Assembly: GCF_032062175.1 (NCBI RefSeq)
Contig: NZ_DAMBQK010000005.1
Coordinates: 124,001 to 188,000 of the forward strand
Direction of reading: 5' to 3'
Length of the DNA: 64,000 nt
Source of the DNA: Atlantibacter sp032062175
GTDB taxonomy: Bacteria > Pseudomonadota > Gammaproteobacteria > Enterobacterales > Enterobacteriaceae
Shown here: piece after piece, positions 42,028 to 50,786 of the stretch
How the letters are laid out: each line of letters opens with the position of its first letter
Position numbering within the stretch: the first letter of the stretch is position 1
The notes under the pieces: generated by a model
Database searches by the model: none
Told to the model about the DNA's origin: nothing
What the model saw: only the letters and a program-made list of their open reading frames with translations
Program-made: the position numbers and the translations under genes

Positions 42028-43290
42028 TCAGGCCGCTTTATGTCGCCGCGCATAAATATAGGGCGCAACGTACCCCTCGCGGCTCACGTCCAGATAGTCT
42101 GACCACCACTGCATCATGGCTTTACGGGCATCGAGGTGTTCTGCGCGGTGGATATATGCCGCCCGCACGCTGTTGCGTTCCTGATGGCTCATCTGCCGCT
42201 CCACGGCATCACGCGACCAGAGTTCAGATTCCACCAGTGCGCTACAGGCCATTGCCCGGAAGCCATGCCCGCAGACGTCGGTTTTGGTATCGTAACCCAT
42301 CAGGCGCAAGGCCCGGTTAATGGTATTTTCACTCATCGGCTTATACGGGTTATGGTCGCCGGGAAAGACCAACTCCAGATGGCCGGAGATTTCCTGTATT
42401 TGCTTCAGAATAGTAATAGCCTGCCGGGACAATGGCACAATATGCGGAGTACGCATCTTAGCGCCACGACCTGAAAAACGAACTTTGTCGATTGCCTCGC
42501 GAGTGGCGGGAATGGTCCAGATTTTATGTCTGAAATCTATCTCGCTCCAGCGGGCAAAGCGCAGTTCGCTGGAACGGATAAACAGATGCAAAGTCAGCGT
42601 TACCGCCAGTTGTGTTAACTGTCGCCCCTGTTGATAGTCACCGATACGCTCCAGCAGTTCAGGCAACCGCTCCAGCGGCAGGGCGGGATAGTGATTTTTA
42701 ACCGGCGGTGCTGTGACACCTTCCAGATGCTGCGCCGGGTTGTTTTCGGTCAGTCCCTGCTGAACGGCGTAGCGCATGATGCTGCAGAGTTGCTGCCGGG
42801 TTCGGGACGCGACTTCCAGAAAGCCTTTATCCTCGATAACTTTCAGCAACGCCGTGAAATGCTGCGTTTTCAGCAGAGTGACGGGCAGATGACCAATCGC
42901 CGGAAAGATATGATTTTTCATACTGGCAAGGATGCGCTCTGCATAGTCAGCCGACCACTTTTTGTTGGTTTTGTGCCATGCCACCGCAATGGCCTCAAAG
43001 CATTTTTCCGGTGACGCGGCGGCTTTTTCAGTCATGCGCTGTTGTGCTGGATTGATATTCTGCGCCAGCAGTTTACGGATACCGTCGCGCTGTTGGCGGG
43101 CGTCGGAAAGCGAGACCTGCGGATAGGCACCTAATGCAATACGGGATTCTTTTCGGTTGAAGCGATATTTGAGATACCAGAGGCGTGAACCGCCCGGATT
43201 GACAAGCAGATACAGACCATGAGAATCGGTCAGTTTAAAGGGTTTACCAGAAGGCTTGATACTACGGATTTTCGCGTCGGACAGGGACAT
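42028..43290 (-). CDS. P4-type tyrosine recombinase integrase
   Basis: A 420-residue integrase. The N terminus (MSLSDAKIRSIKPSGKPFKLTDSHGLYLLVNPGGSRLWYLKYR) is the DUF4102 arm-binding domain of P4-type integrases; the C terminus carries the catalytic residues: Arg in FIRSSELRFARWSEI, His-x-x-Arg in CGHGFRAMACS, then MSHQ and the tyrosine in AAYIHRAEHLDARK. All are present, so it should be active. It starts 161 bases from the tRNA-Asn 3' end and is transcribed in the same direction as the tRNA, the usual layout. It integrates and excises the island at the 20-bp att repeat. Confidence 0.93.
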   Translation of the reverse strand: MSLSDAKIRSIKPSGKPFKLTDSHGLYLLVNPGGSRLWYLKYRFNRKESRIALGAYPQVSLSDARQQRDGIRKLLAQNINPAQQRMTEKAAASPEKCFEAIAVAWHKTNKKWSADYAERILASMKNHIFPAIGHLPVTLLKTQHFTALLKVIEDKGFLEVASRTRQQLCSIMRYAVQQGLTENNPAQHLEGVTAPPVKNHYPALPLERLPELLERIGDYQQGRQLTQLAVTLTLHLFIRSSELRFARWSEIDFRHKIWTIPATREAIDKVRFSGRGAKMRTPHIVPLSRQAITILKQIQEISGHLELVFPGDHNPYKPMSENTINRALRLMGYDTKTDVCGHGFRAMACSALVESELWSRDAVERQMSHQERNSVRAAYIHRAEHLDARKAMMQWWSDYLDVSREGYVAPYIYARRHKAA

Positions 43291-43447
43291 ATGGTGGTCA
43301 CTCCATTATCGAACTGAAATGACCCCAAATCAGACCACCAATTTCGCCGGATGCGCAGGGAAAACCAGATACGCATCGGGAAAGATTTCCATGCTAACTT
43401 ATTGAATCCTAAACGAATAGGGACTTATAAGCACGCCTGAAAACAGG

Positions 43448-43467
43448 AATTTGGCTCCTCTGACTGG
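43448..43467. repeat. att site, tRNA-proximal edge of the island
   Basis: The 20 bases shared with 26136-26155, overlapping the 3' end of the restored tRNA-Asn gene. The 157 bases between it and the integrase start hold the integrase promoter region; no tRNA terminator stem is left on this side. Confidence 0.9.
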
Positions 43468-43527
43468 ACTCGAACCAGTGACATACGGATTAACAGTCCG
43501 CCGTTCTACCGACTGAACTACAGAGGA
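43452..43527 (-). tRNA. tRNA-Asn(GUU), copy 1, host of the island
   Basis: Seventy-six bases including CCA; anticodon GUU in CTGTTAATC, acceptor TCCTCTG/CAGAGGA and TTCGAGTCC T-loop. Sequence is identical to the three other copies in the window. The island restored its 3' end on integration. Confidence 0.97.
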
Positions 43528-43687
43528 ATCGTGTGGAGGCTTATCTTAGCGGGGGAAAACTTTTTGTCAAACCTCATTTCCCTCTATGCAAGCCGACTGA
43601 CCACTTTGACGTCACTTCGCTGAAAATGCCAACAAAAAATGTGGAAATACTTTGCAGTAACGTCGTTCCTCACTCATCATTGAAAAG

Positions 43688-45178
43688 TTGTTTTACTTTT
43701 CTGATGGATTCACCTTGAGCTTATCCACTTCGCTACGGCGCACGCTGTCGCGTACGCACTGGCACGGCCGTAGAAAAAGTTATCGCACCCTTTACTGGCG
43801 GGAAATTATGCCGCTGGCGGTGCCGATCTTCATAGAAAACACCTGTGTACTGTTGATGGGCGTGCTCAGCACTTTCCTGGTGAGTTGGCTGGGCAAAGAG
43901 GCGATGGCGGGCGTTGGTCTTGCCGACAGCTTCAATATGGTGATCCTGGCGTTTTTCGCGGCTATCGATTTAGGGACGACGGTTGTTGTTGCCTTTAGCC
44001 TCGGCAAGCGCGACCCCAAACGCGCTAGAGCCGCAGCGCGTCAGTCGTTGATTCTGATGACCCTCGTGGCGGTAGTGCTGGCGGCGGTGATCCACTATTT
44101 CGGCGAGCAGATAATTAACGTGGTGGCGGGTGAAGCTTCCGGCCAGGTTAAAGAGCTGGCGCTGAACTATTTGCAACTGACGGTCTGGAGCTACCCGGCG
44201 GCGGCAATCACGCTGATCGGCAGCGGGGCGTTGCGCGGGGCAGGGAACACTAAAATCCCGTTGCTGATAAACGGCGGGATGAACATCCTGAACATTATGA
44301 TCAGCAGCGTGCTGATCTACGGCCTGTTTTCCTGGGACGGGCTTGGGTTTACCGGCGCAGGTCTGGGGCTCACGCTGTCACGCTATATTGGCGCGCTGGG
44401 TATTATTTACGTGCTGATGATCGGCTTTAACCCGGCGCTCAAAATCACGCTGCGCAGCTATTTCACCCGTCTCGATATTTCCATTCTGCGTGAAGTGCTG
44501 GGGATTGGCGTGCCGGCCAGCGTCGAATCGGTGCTGTTTAACGGCGGTAAATTGCTCACCCAGATGTTTGTTGCCGGAATGGGCACCAACGTGATTGCCG
44601 GTAACTTTATCGCTTTCTCCGTGGCGGCGCTGATTAACCTGCCGGGTAACGCGCTCGGCTCAGCCTCAACGATTATTGTCGGCAAACGCCTCGGTAAAGG
44701 GCAGATAAGCCAGGCGGAATTACAACTGCGCCATATTTTCTGGATCTCAACCCTCGGCTTAACCGCCATCGCCTGGCTGAGCGCGCCGTTTGCCGGGCTT
44801 ATCGCCTCGTTCTATACCCACGAGCAAGATGTTATCCAGGTGGTTAAACACCTGCTGTGGCTGAACGCGCTATTTATGCCAATTTGGGCGGCGGCGTGGG
44901 TGCTTCCCGCCGGGCTGAAAGGGGCGCGTGACGCCCGTTTCGCCATGTGGGTGACCATGCTGGGCATGTGGGGCTGCCGGGTAATTGCCGGTTACGTGCT
45001 CGGAATTATGCTCGGCATGGGGGTCATTGGGGTCTGGCTCGGTATGTTCCTCGACTGGGCAGTGCGTGGGGTTTTCTTCTACTGGCGTATGGTTAGCGGA
45101 CGCTGGTTGCAGAAATATCCACGCATCAAAAAGACCGCCGTTACGCGCCAGGCTGCGGGGCTGGCTGACGACGGTTAG
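43688..45178 (+). CDS. yeeO: YeeO, MATE-family efflux transporter
   Basis: A 496-residue multidrug and toxin extrusion protein with twelve hydrophobic segments, starting after a polar basic N-terminal extension (about 45 residues) as in E. coli YeeO. Landmarks are LAVPIFIENTCVLLMGVLSTFLVSWLGKEAMAG, GAGNTKIPLLINGGMN and WVLPAGLKGARDARFAMWV. E. coli YeeO exports FMN/FAD and some dipeptides; drugs are possible. It stands next to tRNA-Asn as in E. coli. The exact start is uncertain, since the extension varies. Its last 38 bases overlap the convergent sitD gene. Confidence 0.9.
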   Translation: MFYFSDGFTLSLSTSLRRTLSRTHWHGRRKSYRTLYWREIMPLAVPIFIENTCVLLMGVLSTFLVSWLGKEAMAGVGLADSFNMVILAFFAAIDLGTTVVVAFSLGKRDPKRARAAARQSLILMTLVAVVLAAVIHYFGEQIINVVAGEASGQVKELALNYLQLTVWSYPAAAITLIGSGALRGAGNTKIPLLINGGMNILNIMISSVLIYGLFSWDGLGFTGAGLGLTLSRYIGALGIIYVLMIGFNPALKITLRSYFTRLDISILREVLGIGVPASVESVLFNGGKLLTQMFVAGMGTNVIAGNFIAFSVAALINLPGNALGSASTIIVGKRLGKGQISQAELQLRHIFWISTLGLTAIAWLSAPFAGLIASFYTHEQDVIQVVKHLLWLNALFMPIWAAAWVLPAGLKGARDARFAMWVTMLGMWGCRVIAGYVLGIMLGMGVIGVWLGMFLDWAVRGVFFYWRMVSGRWLQKYPRIKKTAVTRQAAGLADDG

Positions 45179-45971
45179 CCAGCATTGCCACCACAAAAAG
45201 CAGGCTGAACACCAGCACGATCGTTGGAGCGGGGGCGCTGTCGAGATAAAACGATAGCCAGATCCCGCTCAACGACGCGAAAATCGCCACACCAACCGCC
45301 ACCAGTAACATCGCGCCAAAAGTGCGGGCAATCAAAAAGGCAATCGCGCCGGGCGCTATCAGTATCGCGATGGCGAGAATAATCCCTACCGCTTTTAGCG
45401 AGGCGACAATCGTCAGCGCCAGCAAGACTAACAACCCGTAATGCAGCAACGTCGAGCGTAATCCTACGGCCTGGGCCTGTACCGGGTCGAAAGAATGCAG
45501 TACCAGATCGCGCCACTTCACGGCGATCACCCCGACGGTAAGTAACGTCACCAGCGCGGTATCACGGATGTCGCTGCCGCTGATGCCCAGCATGTCGCCA
45601 AACAGAATGTGGTCGAGATGCACCTCCGGCTGGAGCCAGACGTACAACACCAGCCCGAAGCCAAACATCCCGGAAAACACGATGCCCATTGCCGTATCGT
45701 GGCGGATGCGGCTGTTGTCTTTTAGATAGCCGGTCGCCAGCGCGCACAGCATCCCCGCAACAAATGCGCCGGGGGCAAACGGCAGACCGAGCATCCAGGC
45801 AATCACCACACCGGGAAATACCGCGTGGCTCATGGCATCGCCCATCAGCGCCCAGCCTTTAAGTACTAAAAAGCAGGATAACAGGGCGCAGGGTATGGCG
45901 ATCAGCACTGAAATAATCAGCGCGTTAACCATAAAATCGAAGCCCAGCGGGGCCATGATCCACTCAACCAT
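45141..45971 (-). CDS. sitD: SitD, manganese/iron ABC transporter permease
   Basis: A 276-residue ABC-3 family permease with about eight membrane segments (ALIISVLIAIPCALLSCFLVLKGWALMGDAMSHAVFPGVVIAWMLG near the N terminus). It is the second membrane subunit of the SitABCD Mn2+/Fe2+ importer. It overlaps sitC by eight bases. Its 3' end crosses the end of yeeO on the other strand by 38 bases. Confidence 0.93.
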   Translation of the reverse strand: MVEWIMAPLGFDFMVNALIISVLIAIPCALLSCFLVLKGWALMGDAMSHAVFPGVVIAWMLGLPFAPGAFVAGMLCALATGYLKDNSRIRHDTAMGIVFSGMFGFGLVLYVWLQPEVHLDHILFGDMLGISGSDIRDTALVTLLTVGVIAVKWRDLVLHSFDPVQAQAVGLRSTLLHYGLLVLLALTIVASLKAVGIILAIAILIAPGAIAFLIARTFGAMLLVAVGVAIFASLSGIWLSFYLDSAPAPTIVLVFSLLFVVAMLANRRQPAPQPGA

Positions 45972-46824
45972 GTCGCACCTCCGGGCGGGTCATCCGCCGT
46001 CTACGGGCGGCTATTACGCCGTGCTGTGGGGCAAAGAAAAACGCCAGTACAAACAGCAGGGTTTGCAGGGTGACGATAATACCGCCCGTCGCCCCGTCGA
46101 GATAATAGCTGAGCCAGGCACCGAAGAAGCTGGTCAGGCTGCCGAGCGCCACGGCAATAATAATCAAACGGGGAAACCGGTCAGTGAACAGCCACGCCGT
46201 CGCGCCGGGGGTGACGACAAGGGAGATCACCAAGAACGCGCCGACGGTTTGCAGTGCCGCCACGGTGCAGGCCGACAGCAAGGTAAAGAACAGGCATTTC
46301 AGCAGCACCGGGTTGAGGCCAATGGCCCTGGCATGGGTTTCATCAAAAAACGTCACCAGCAGATCTTTCCACTTCACCAGTAAAATCAGCAGGGTAATGC
46401 CACTGATCGCTGACAGTTGGATGATGTCCGAGGGGGCGATGGTCAGTACGTTGCCCATCACGATCGACTGAATATTCACGGCGGTGGGATTGAGCGACAC
46501 CATAAATAACCCGAGGGCGAAGAACGAAGAGAAGATCAGCCCAATGATCACGTCCTCGCGCAGCCGGGTGCGATGATTCAAAAACAGCATTGCGGCAGCC
46601 GCCAGCCCGCCAGAGAAAAACGCACCCAGCGAGAAGGGCAGGCCGAGCATCCATGCGCCCGCTACGCCCGGGACAATCGCATGGGAAAGCGCATCGCCAA
46701 TCAGCGACCAGCCCTTAAGCATCAAATAGCAGGAGAGAAACGCGCAGACGCCGCCCACCAGCGCCGATACCCACATGGCGTTGACCATCCAGCCGTAGCT
46801 AAAGGGTTCAAGCAGCCACGTCAT
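45964..46824 (-). CDS. sitC: SitC, manganese/iron ABC transporter permease
   Basis: A 286-residue ABC-3 permease beginning MTWLLEPFSYGWMVNAMWVSALVGGVCAFLSCYLMLKGWSLIGDALSHAIVPGVAGA in its first two helices, close in type to SitD. I start at this ATG, which overlaps the sitB stop by four bases; the frame stays open upstream inside sitB. It forms the inner-membrane channel together with SitD. Confidence 0.93.
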   Translation of the reverse strand: MTWLLEPFSYGWMVNAMWVSALVGGVCAFLSCYLMLKGWSLIGDALSHAIVPGVAGAWMLGLPFSLGAFFSGGLAAAAMLFLNHRTRLREDVIIGLIFSSFFALGLFMVSLNPTAVNIQSIVMGNVLTIAPSDIIQLSAISGITLLILLVKWKDLLVTFFDETHARAIGLNPVLLKCLFFTLLSACTVAALQTVGAFLVISLVVTPGATAWLFTDRFPRLIIIAVALGSLTSFFGAWLSYYLDGATGGIIVTLQTLLFVLAFFFAPQHGVIAARRRRMTRPEVRHG

Positions 46825-47621
46825 ACCGCCTCCTGGCAGGTGGTGAACAGGTGACGGGATACGCCGCCGAACGCCCGTTCGATATTGGCGTGGGTAAAGG
46901 TGTCGGCGGTTTTCCCACAGGCCACTACGGTGGCGTTGATAAGCAACGTGTGATCGCAAAACGACGGCACGCTGGCAAGATTATGGGTGGAAACCAGTAG
47001 GGTACGGCCTTCGTCGCGTAGCTGGCCGAGCAGGGTGACGATCTGCTGTTCGGTTTTTACATCCACGCCGGTAAAAGGCTCATCCAGCAGGATCAACTGG
47101 CCGTTTTGCGCCAGCGCCCGCGCCAGGAATACCCGTTTTTTCTGGCCGCCGGAGAGTTCGCCGATTTGCCGCTGGCGTAAATGGCCCATATCCACCCGCG
47201 CCAGCGCCTGGTCGACGGCATGGCGATCGGCAGCAGACGGACGGCGAAGCCAACCCATATAGCCGTAGCGCCCCATCATGACCACGTCTTCCACCAGCAC
47301 CGGAAAATTCCAGTCCACCTCTTCTGACTGCGGCACGTAGCTGACCAGGTTGTTGCCCAGCGCGGTTTTCACTGGCATGCCCAGCAGGGTAATGGTGCCG
47401 CGCGCCAGCGGCACCAGCCCCATGATGGCTTTAAACAAGGTAGATTTGCCCGCGCCGTTAACGCCCAGCAGCGCGGTAATACTGCCCTGCGGGAGTTGAA
47501 ATGACGCGTCACGCAGCGCGGTGTGGCCGTTGCGCCAGGTGACCGTCGCCTGGTTAACCACCACGCCGGGCCCGTGGATAGCAATCTCTGGCGTTTGAAC
47601 TCGCCTGAACGGAGAAATCAT
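46821..47621 (-). CDS. sitB: SitB, manganese/iron ABC transporter ATPase
   Basis: A 266-residue ABC ATPase: Walker A GVNGAGKST (about 54-62), Q-loop VSYVPQSEEVDW, signature ELSGGQKKR, Walker B LILLDEPFTGVD and the H-loop LLVSTHNL. It powers the SitCD permeases. It overlaps sitA by four bases. Confidence 0.95.
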   Translation of the reverse strand: MISPFRRVQTPEIAIHGPGVVVNQATVTWRNGHTALRDASFQLPQGSITALLGVNGAGKSTLFKAIMGLVPLARGTITLLGMPVKTALGNNLVSYVPQSEEVDWNFPVLVEDVVMMGRYGYMGWLRRPSAADRHAVDQALARVDMGHLRQRQIGELSGGQKKRVFLARALAQNGQLILLDEPFTGVDVKTEQQIVTLLGQLRDEGRTLLVSTHNLASVPSFCDHTLLINATVVACGKTADTFTHANIERAFGGVSRHLFTTCQEAV

Positions 47622-48532
47622 TTTGCTGCCCCCTCGCGGATGCCCGTCACGATGGTGTCCGTGGTCACCCGTAGTAAATCGATATAGGTGGGAACCGGGC
47701 CGTCGGCTTTGCTGAGCGAATCGACATACAAGACGCCGCCGTAATGCGCCCCGGTTTCACGGGCGACCTGGCGAGCTGGTTTATCGGAGACGGTGCTTTC
47801 GCTGAAAATTGTCGGGATATTCTCGCGCTTGAGGGTATCCACCACATTGCGCACCTGCTGCGGTGTGCCTTGCTGATCGGCATTAATCGGCCACAGATAT
47901 AGCTCTTTCAGCCCCATATCCCGGGCCAGATAGGAAAATGCGCCTTCGCTTGTCACCAGCCAGCGCTGCTGCGGCGGCAACTGGTCAAGCTTTTGATGCA
48001 GTGGCGCAAGGGTGGCGGCGATTTTCTGCTTATAGCGCTCGGCATTGGCGCGGTAGGTGTTGGCATTAGCGGGATCGTGCTCAACAAACGCGTCGCGGAT
48101 GTTATCGACATAGATCATTGCGTTATCAGGCGACATCCAGGCATGAGGATTGGGTTTACCCTGGTACGGCCCGTTGCCGATCGCCATCGGCGTGATGCCT
48201 TTGGTTACCACCACTTCCGGCACGCCTTTCAGATGCTGGTAAAACTTCTGAAACCACAGCTCCAGATTCATGCCGTTGGCGAGGATCAGCTTTGCGCCCT
48301 GGGCACGTTTAATATCGCCAGGCGTAGGTTGGTACTCATGAATTTCCGCGCCGGGCTTGGTAATCGATTCTACTTCGGCGGCATCTCCGGCCACGTTTTT
48401 TGCCATATCGGCAATGATAGTGAACGTGGTGACTGCTTTAAATTTTTCCTGCGCATTGGTCTGAAATGCCATCAACCCTGCTGCTAAAGCCACCAGGGTG
48501 AACGCACTGCGCCATTTTCCGGTTCCCATCAT
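47618..48532 (-). CDS. sitA: SitA, periplasmic manganese/iron-binding protein
   Basis: A 304-residue solute-binding protein of the metal-binding cluster A-I family. A signal peptide (about 1-28, ending FQTNAQE) is followed by the metal ligands typical of the group: His in EIHEYQPTPGDI, NPHAWMSPDN, Glu in TSEGAFSYLARD and Asp in LYVDSLSK. I start at the first of two adjacent ATGs, with AGGAGAGGGG upstream. It is the first gene of sitABCD. Confidence 0.94.
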   Translation of the reverse strand: MMGTGKWRSAFTLVALAAGLMAFQTNAQEKFKAVTTFTIIADMAKNVAGDAAEVESITKPGAEIHEYQPTPGDIKRAQGAKLILANGMNLELWFQKFYQHLKGVPEVVVTKGITPMAIGNGPYQGKPNPHAWMSPDNAMIYVDNIRDAFVEHDPANANTYRANAERYKQKIAATLAPLHQKLDQLPPQQRWLVTSEGAFSYLARDMGLKELYLWPINADQQGTPQQVRNVVDTLKRENIPTIFSESTVSDKPARQVARETGAHYGGVLYVDSLSKADGPVPTYIDLLRVTTDTIVTGIREGAAK

Positions 48533-48562
48533 GCCCCTCTCCTGATTGATAATACATCGTTT

Positions 48563-48576
48563 ATAGCACCTGCTAT
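48563..48576. promoter_or_regulatory. MntR-like box 1 upstream of sitA
   Basis: ATAGCACCTGCTAT, a palindrome with half sites ATAGC/GCTAT four bases apart, the spacing of the MntR box known at enterobacterial mntH. It lies 31 bases upstream of the sitA start. Confidence 0.65.
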
Positions 48577-48581
48577 AAAAC

Positions 48582-48595
48582 ATAGCCTAAGCTAT
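48582..48595. promoter_or_regulatory. MntR-like box 2 upstream of sitA
   Basis: ATAGCCTAAGCTAT inside AACATAGCCTAAGCTATATA, the closer match to the MntR consensus. Two boxes in tandem, 19 bases centre to centre, point to cooperative manganese repression. Confidence 0.75.
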
Positions 48596-48606
48596 ATAAG
48601 AGAGCA

Positions 48607-48625
48607 AATGATAATTATTATCATC
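48607..48625. promoter_or_regulatory. Fur-like box upstream of sitA
   Basis: AATGATAATTATTATCATC is a good match to the 19-bp Fur consensus (GATAAT repeats). Together with the MntR boxes it makes sit expression respond to both iron and manganese, as described for sit operons of Salmonella. Confidence 0.8.
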
Positions 48626-48774
48626 AATAATCATGAATAATGGCAATTCAGATAACTTTTAGGACTGAAGAGAATGGGCGTTTCACACGAAGGTGGCTAT
48701 AAGATCATACTTCTGTAACATTCAGTCATGTTTTGACAATCTATGCTTAAAGTTCTGACTCTATAAGGAACGCT

Positions 48775-49707
48775 ATGCTTCGTTTAATACTGGTTTCATT
48801 TTTACTTCTGGTTTGCGCGCTGCGTGCGTCCTGGGCGACAACATATCCTTTGCCGCCCGAAGGCAGCCGCCTGGTGGGCAGCAATATCACCATCACGATA
48901 CCGGAAGGCAACACCGAGCCGCTGGAGCACTTCGCGGCAATGTATGGGCTTGGGCTGAGCAATATGCTGGAGGCCAATCCGGGCGTGGACCCTTATCTGC
49001 CTAAACCGGGCAGCCAACTGATTATTCCCCAGCAGGTGATCCTGCCGGATACACCGCGTAAAGGTATTGTAGTGAACGGTGCCGAAATGCGGCTGTACTA
49101 CTATCCGCCAGACAGCGGAACCGTGGTGGTGCTGCCAATTGGTATCGGCCAGGCAGGCAGGGAAACGCCGCGTAACTGGGTGACCAAAGTGGAGCGCAAG
49201 CAGGAAGCGCCATCATGGACGCCGACTGCTAATACCCGTCGCGAATACGCCAAAGAGGGCATCACGCTGCCGGCGTTTGTTCCGGCCGGGCCGGATAACC
49301 CGATGGGGCTGTATGCGATTTATATTGGCCGCCTGTACGCCATCCACGGCACCAATGCTAATTTCGGCATTGGTCTGCGGGTCAGCCAGGGGTGCATCCG
49401 CCTGCGTGATGATGACATCAAATTGCTGTTCGATAATGTCCCGGTGGGTACGCGTGTGCAGCTGATTGACCAGCCGGTGAAAACCACCCTTGAGCCGGAT
49501 GGCACCCGCTGGCTGGAGGTGCACGAGCCGCTGTCGCGCAACCGGACAGAGTTTGAGTCGGATAAACGTGTGCCGATCACATTGACCGGGGCGCTGCGTA
49601 AAGAAGTGGAAAGCCCGGATGCCGAGGCGCAGATTGTTTCCGAAGCCCTGGAGCGCCGCTCGGGGATGCCGGTGCAAATTAATCATGCGATGGGCACCAC
49701 GTTCTAA
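48775..49707 (+). CDS. erfK: ErfK (LdtA), L,D-transpeptidase
   Basis: A 310-residue periplasmic L,D-transpeptidase that attaches Braun lipoprotein to peptidoglycan. It has a signal peptide (about 1-21, ending SWA), a LysM-like segment (about 38-85), and the YkuD catalytic domain with His191 in YAIHGTNA and Cys207 in VSQGCIRLRDDD. Length matches E. coli ErfK. A terminator follows at once. Confidence 0.95.
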   Translation: MLRLILVSFLLLVCALRASWATTYPLPPEGSRLVGSNITITIPEGNTEPLEHFAAMYGLGLSNMLEANPGVDPYLPKPGSQLIIPQQVILPDTPRKGIVVNGAEMRLYYYPPDSGTVVVLPIGIGQAGRETPRNWVTKVERKQEAPSWTPTANTRREYAKEGITLPAFVPAGPDNPMGLYAIYIGRLYAIHGTNANFGIGLRVSQGCIRLRDDDIKLLFDNVPVGTRVQLIDQPVKTTLEPDGTRWLEVHEPLSRNRTEFESDKRVPITLTGALRKEVESPDAEAQIVSEALERRSGMPVQINHAMGTTF

Positions 49708-49725
49708 TTCCCCCGCTTCGCGACC

Positions 49726-49757
49726 AAAACCAGGCTACCATGCCTGGTTTTTTTTGC
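49726..49757 (+). terminator. Terminator after erfK
   Basis: Ten-bp arms AAAACCAGGC / GCCTGGTTTT, six-base loop, followed by a T-run. Confidence 0.9.
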
Positions 49758-49839
49758 TCATTTTATTGATGCCGCGTTTATCTTTCCACTGGTAAGATTA
49801 TTTCATCGACCGATAACCACTCATCGCTGAGGTGTAAAA

Positions 49840-50316
49840 ATGACGACCACTCAAATCATGATGCTGATTGCGCTGACCTGCTGGTCGGTTTACAAACAAA
49901 CCCTTCGTACCGAAGTCAACGGTAAAGGCCGTTTTAAAATGGCGAAAATTTACGGCATTGTCGGCCTGGTGATCGGCGGTTTTTACCTGCCAACTGACGC
50001 CATCGCCTGGGCTACCGTGGTATTAAGTGTCGGTGCGAGTGCGCTGGTTGGCGTGATGCGTGGCAACCTGACTCGCCTGACCGTTGAGGACGGAAAAGTC
50101 TTCAGCCAGGGGAATACGTTGACAATTGGCTTATTCCTGGGGCTGGTGGCGTTTAAATTCCTGCTCGGCACCTGGCTTTACTTTAACCATCCGCAACCGC
50201 ATAGCGGTTTTGGTGAAATCATCGTGCTGATCGCCATTATGATTGCCGTCCAGGCGCAGATTGTCTGGCTGCGGGCTCAGAAAGTCGTTGCGGGAGGAGT
50301 GCCGTCTGTTCAGTAA
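49840..50316 (+). CDS. Small multi-pass membrane protein, unknown function
   Basis: A 158-residue protein with four or five predicted membrane segments (TQIMMLIALTCWSVYKQT, IYGIVGLVIGGFYL, AIAWATVVLSVGASALVGVM, LTIGLFLGLVAFKFLLGTWLYF, IIVLIAIMIAVQAQIVWL) and a short polar stretch around residue 80. The layout recalls the DUF1453/CcdC-like group, but I do not assign it firmly. The start has GAGGTG upstream. It stands alone between erfK and the toxin-antitoxin pair. Confidence 0.7.
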   Translation: MTTTQIMMLIALTCWSVYKQTLRTEVNGKGRFKMAKIYGIVGLVIGGFYLPTDAIAWATVVLSVGASALVGVMRGNLTRLTVEDGKVFSQGNTLTIGLFLGLVAFKFLLGTWLYFNHPQPHSGFGEIIVLIAIMIAVQAQIVWLRAQKVVAGGVPSVQ

Positions 50317-50495
50317 TTTCCTTATCTGCCTGGCGGCGCAAAGCAATTACGGAAGCTGCGCCGCATTTTATTTATCTGATTCATCATAATTATTTCAACA
50401 GTTAAATCAGTTGCTTACTATGAGGCTTCACGCCTGGCTGCGTTAAGGAAATCTCAATGGAATTGATGACTAATTGTGCACTGCCCTCCTTAGAT

Positions 50496-50513
50496 GTTAT
50501 ATTAAAATATAAC
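50496..50513. promoter_or_regulatory. Operator of the ChpSB/PemIK-like pair
   Basis: GTTATATTAAAATATAAC, a perfect palindrome with eight-bp arms and a two-base centre, 16 bases before the antitoxin start and just ahead of GGAGG. Antitoxins of this type bind such AT-rich palindromes to repress their own operon. Confidence 0.7.
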
Positions 50514-50528
50514 TTCTGGAGGTTTAAT

Positions 50529-50786
50529 ATGTATACCACTCGCCTTAAAAAGGTCGGAGGATCTGTGATGCTTGCGGTGCCTCCCGCTGTGCTTAAAACG
50601 CTGGGTCTAACGACGGATAGTGAAGTCGGCATGACAATTGATAAGGGCTGCCTGATTATTGAGCCCCAGAAACGGCCCCGTTATTCACTTGAGGAATTGC
50701 TGGCGCAGTGTGATCCCAACGCTGATCTGAGCAAAGAGGATCGTGAATGGATTGATGCACCGCCGGTGGGTAAGGAGATCCTGTAA
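50529..50786 (+). CDS. ChpS/MazE-family antitoxin
   Basis: An 85-residue AbrB-fold antitoxin: the swapped-hairpin DNA-binding part TRLKKVGGSVMLAVPPAVLKTLGLTTDSEV is followed by the toxin-binding tail with RYSLEELLAQCDPNADLS, the phrase typical of E. coli ChpS. I start at MYTTRLKKV, 11 bases after GGAGG; the frame is open upstream through the operator but that part cannot be coding. It overlaps the toxin by one base (TAATG). Confidence 0.88.
   Translation: MYTTRLKKVGGSVMLAVPPAVLKTLGLTTDSEVGMTIDKGCLIIEPQKRPRYSLEELLAQCDPNADLSKEDREWIDAPPVGKEIL

Larger units (their letters stand above)
26136..43467. mobile_element. 17.3 kb genomic island integrated in tRNA-Asn
   Basis: Both edges carry the same 20 bases, aatttggctcctctgactgg: at 26136-26155 alone, and at 43448-43467 as the 3' end of an intact tRNA-Asn. 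A P4-type integrase (42028-43290) starts right beside the tRNA. The island holds a DdmDE-like operon, a Cap4/STAND protein, an Ash-like and a Ner-like gene, a HigBA pair, a second recombinase and an array of palindromes. Base composition of the left half is clearly more AT-rich than the chromosome. No replication or conjugation genes were seen, so it is a defence-carrying integrative element without its own transfer system. Confidence 0.9.
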
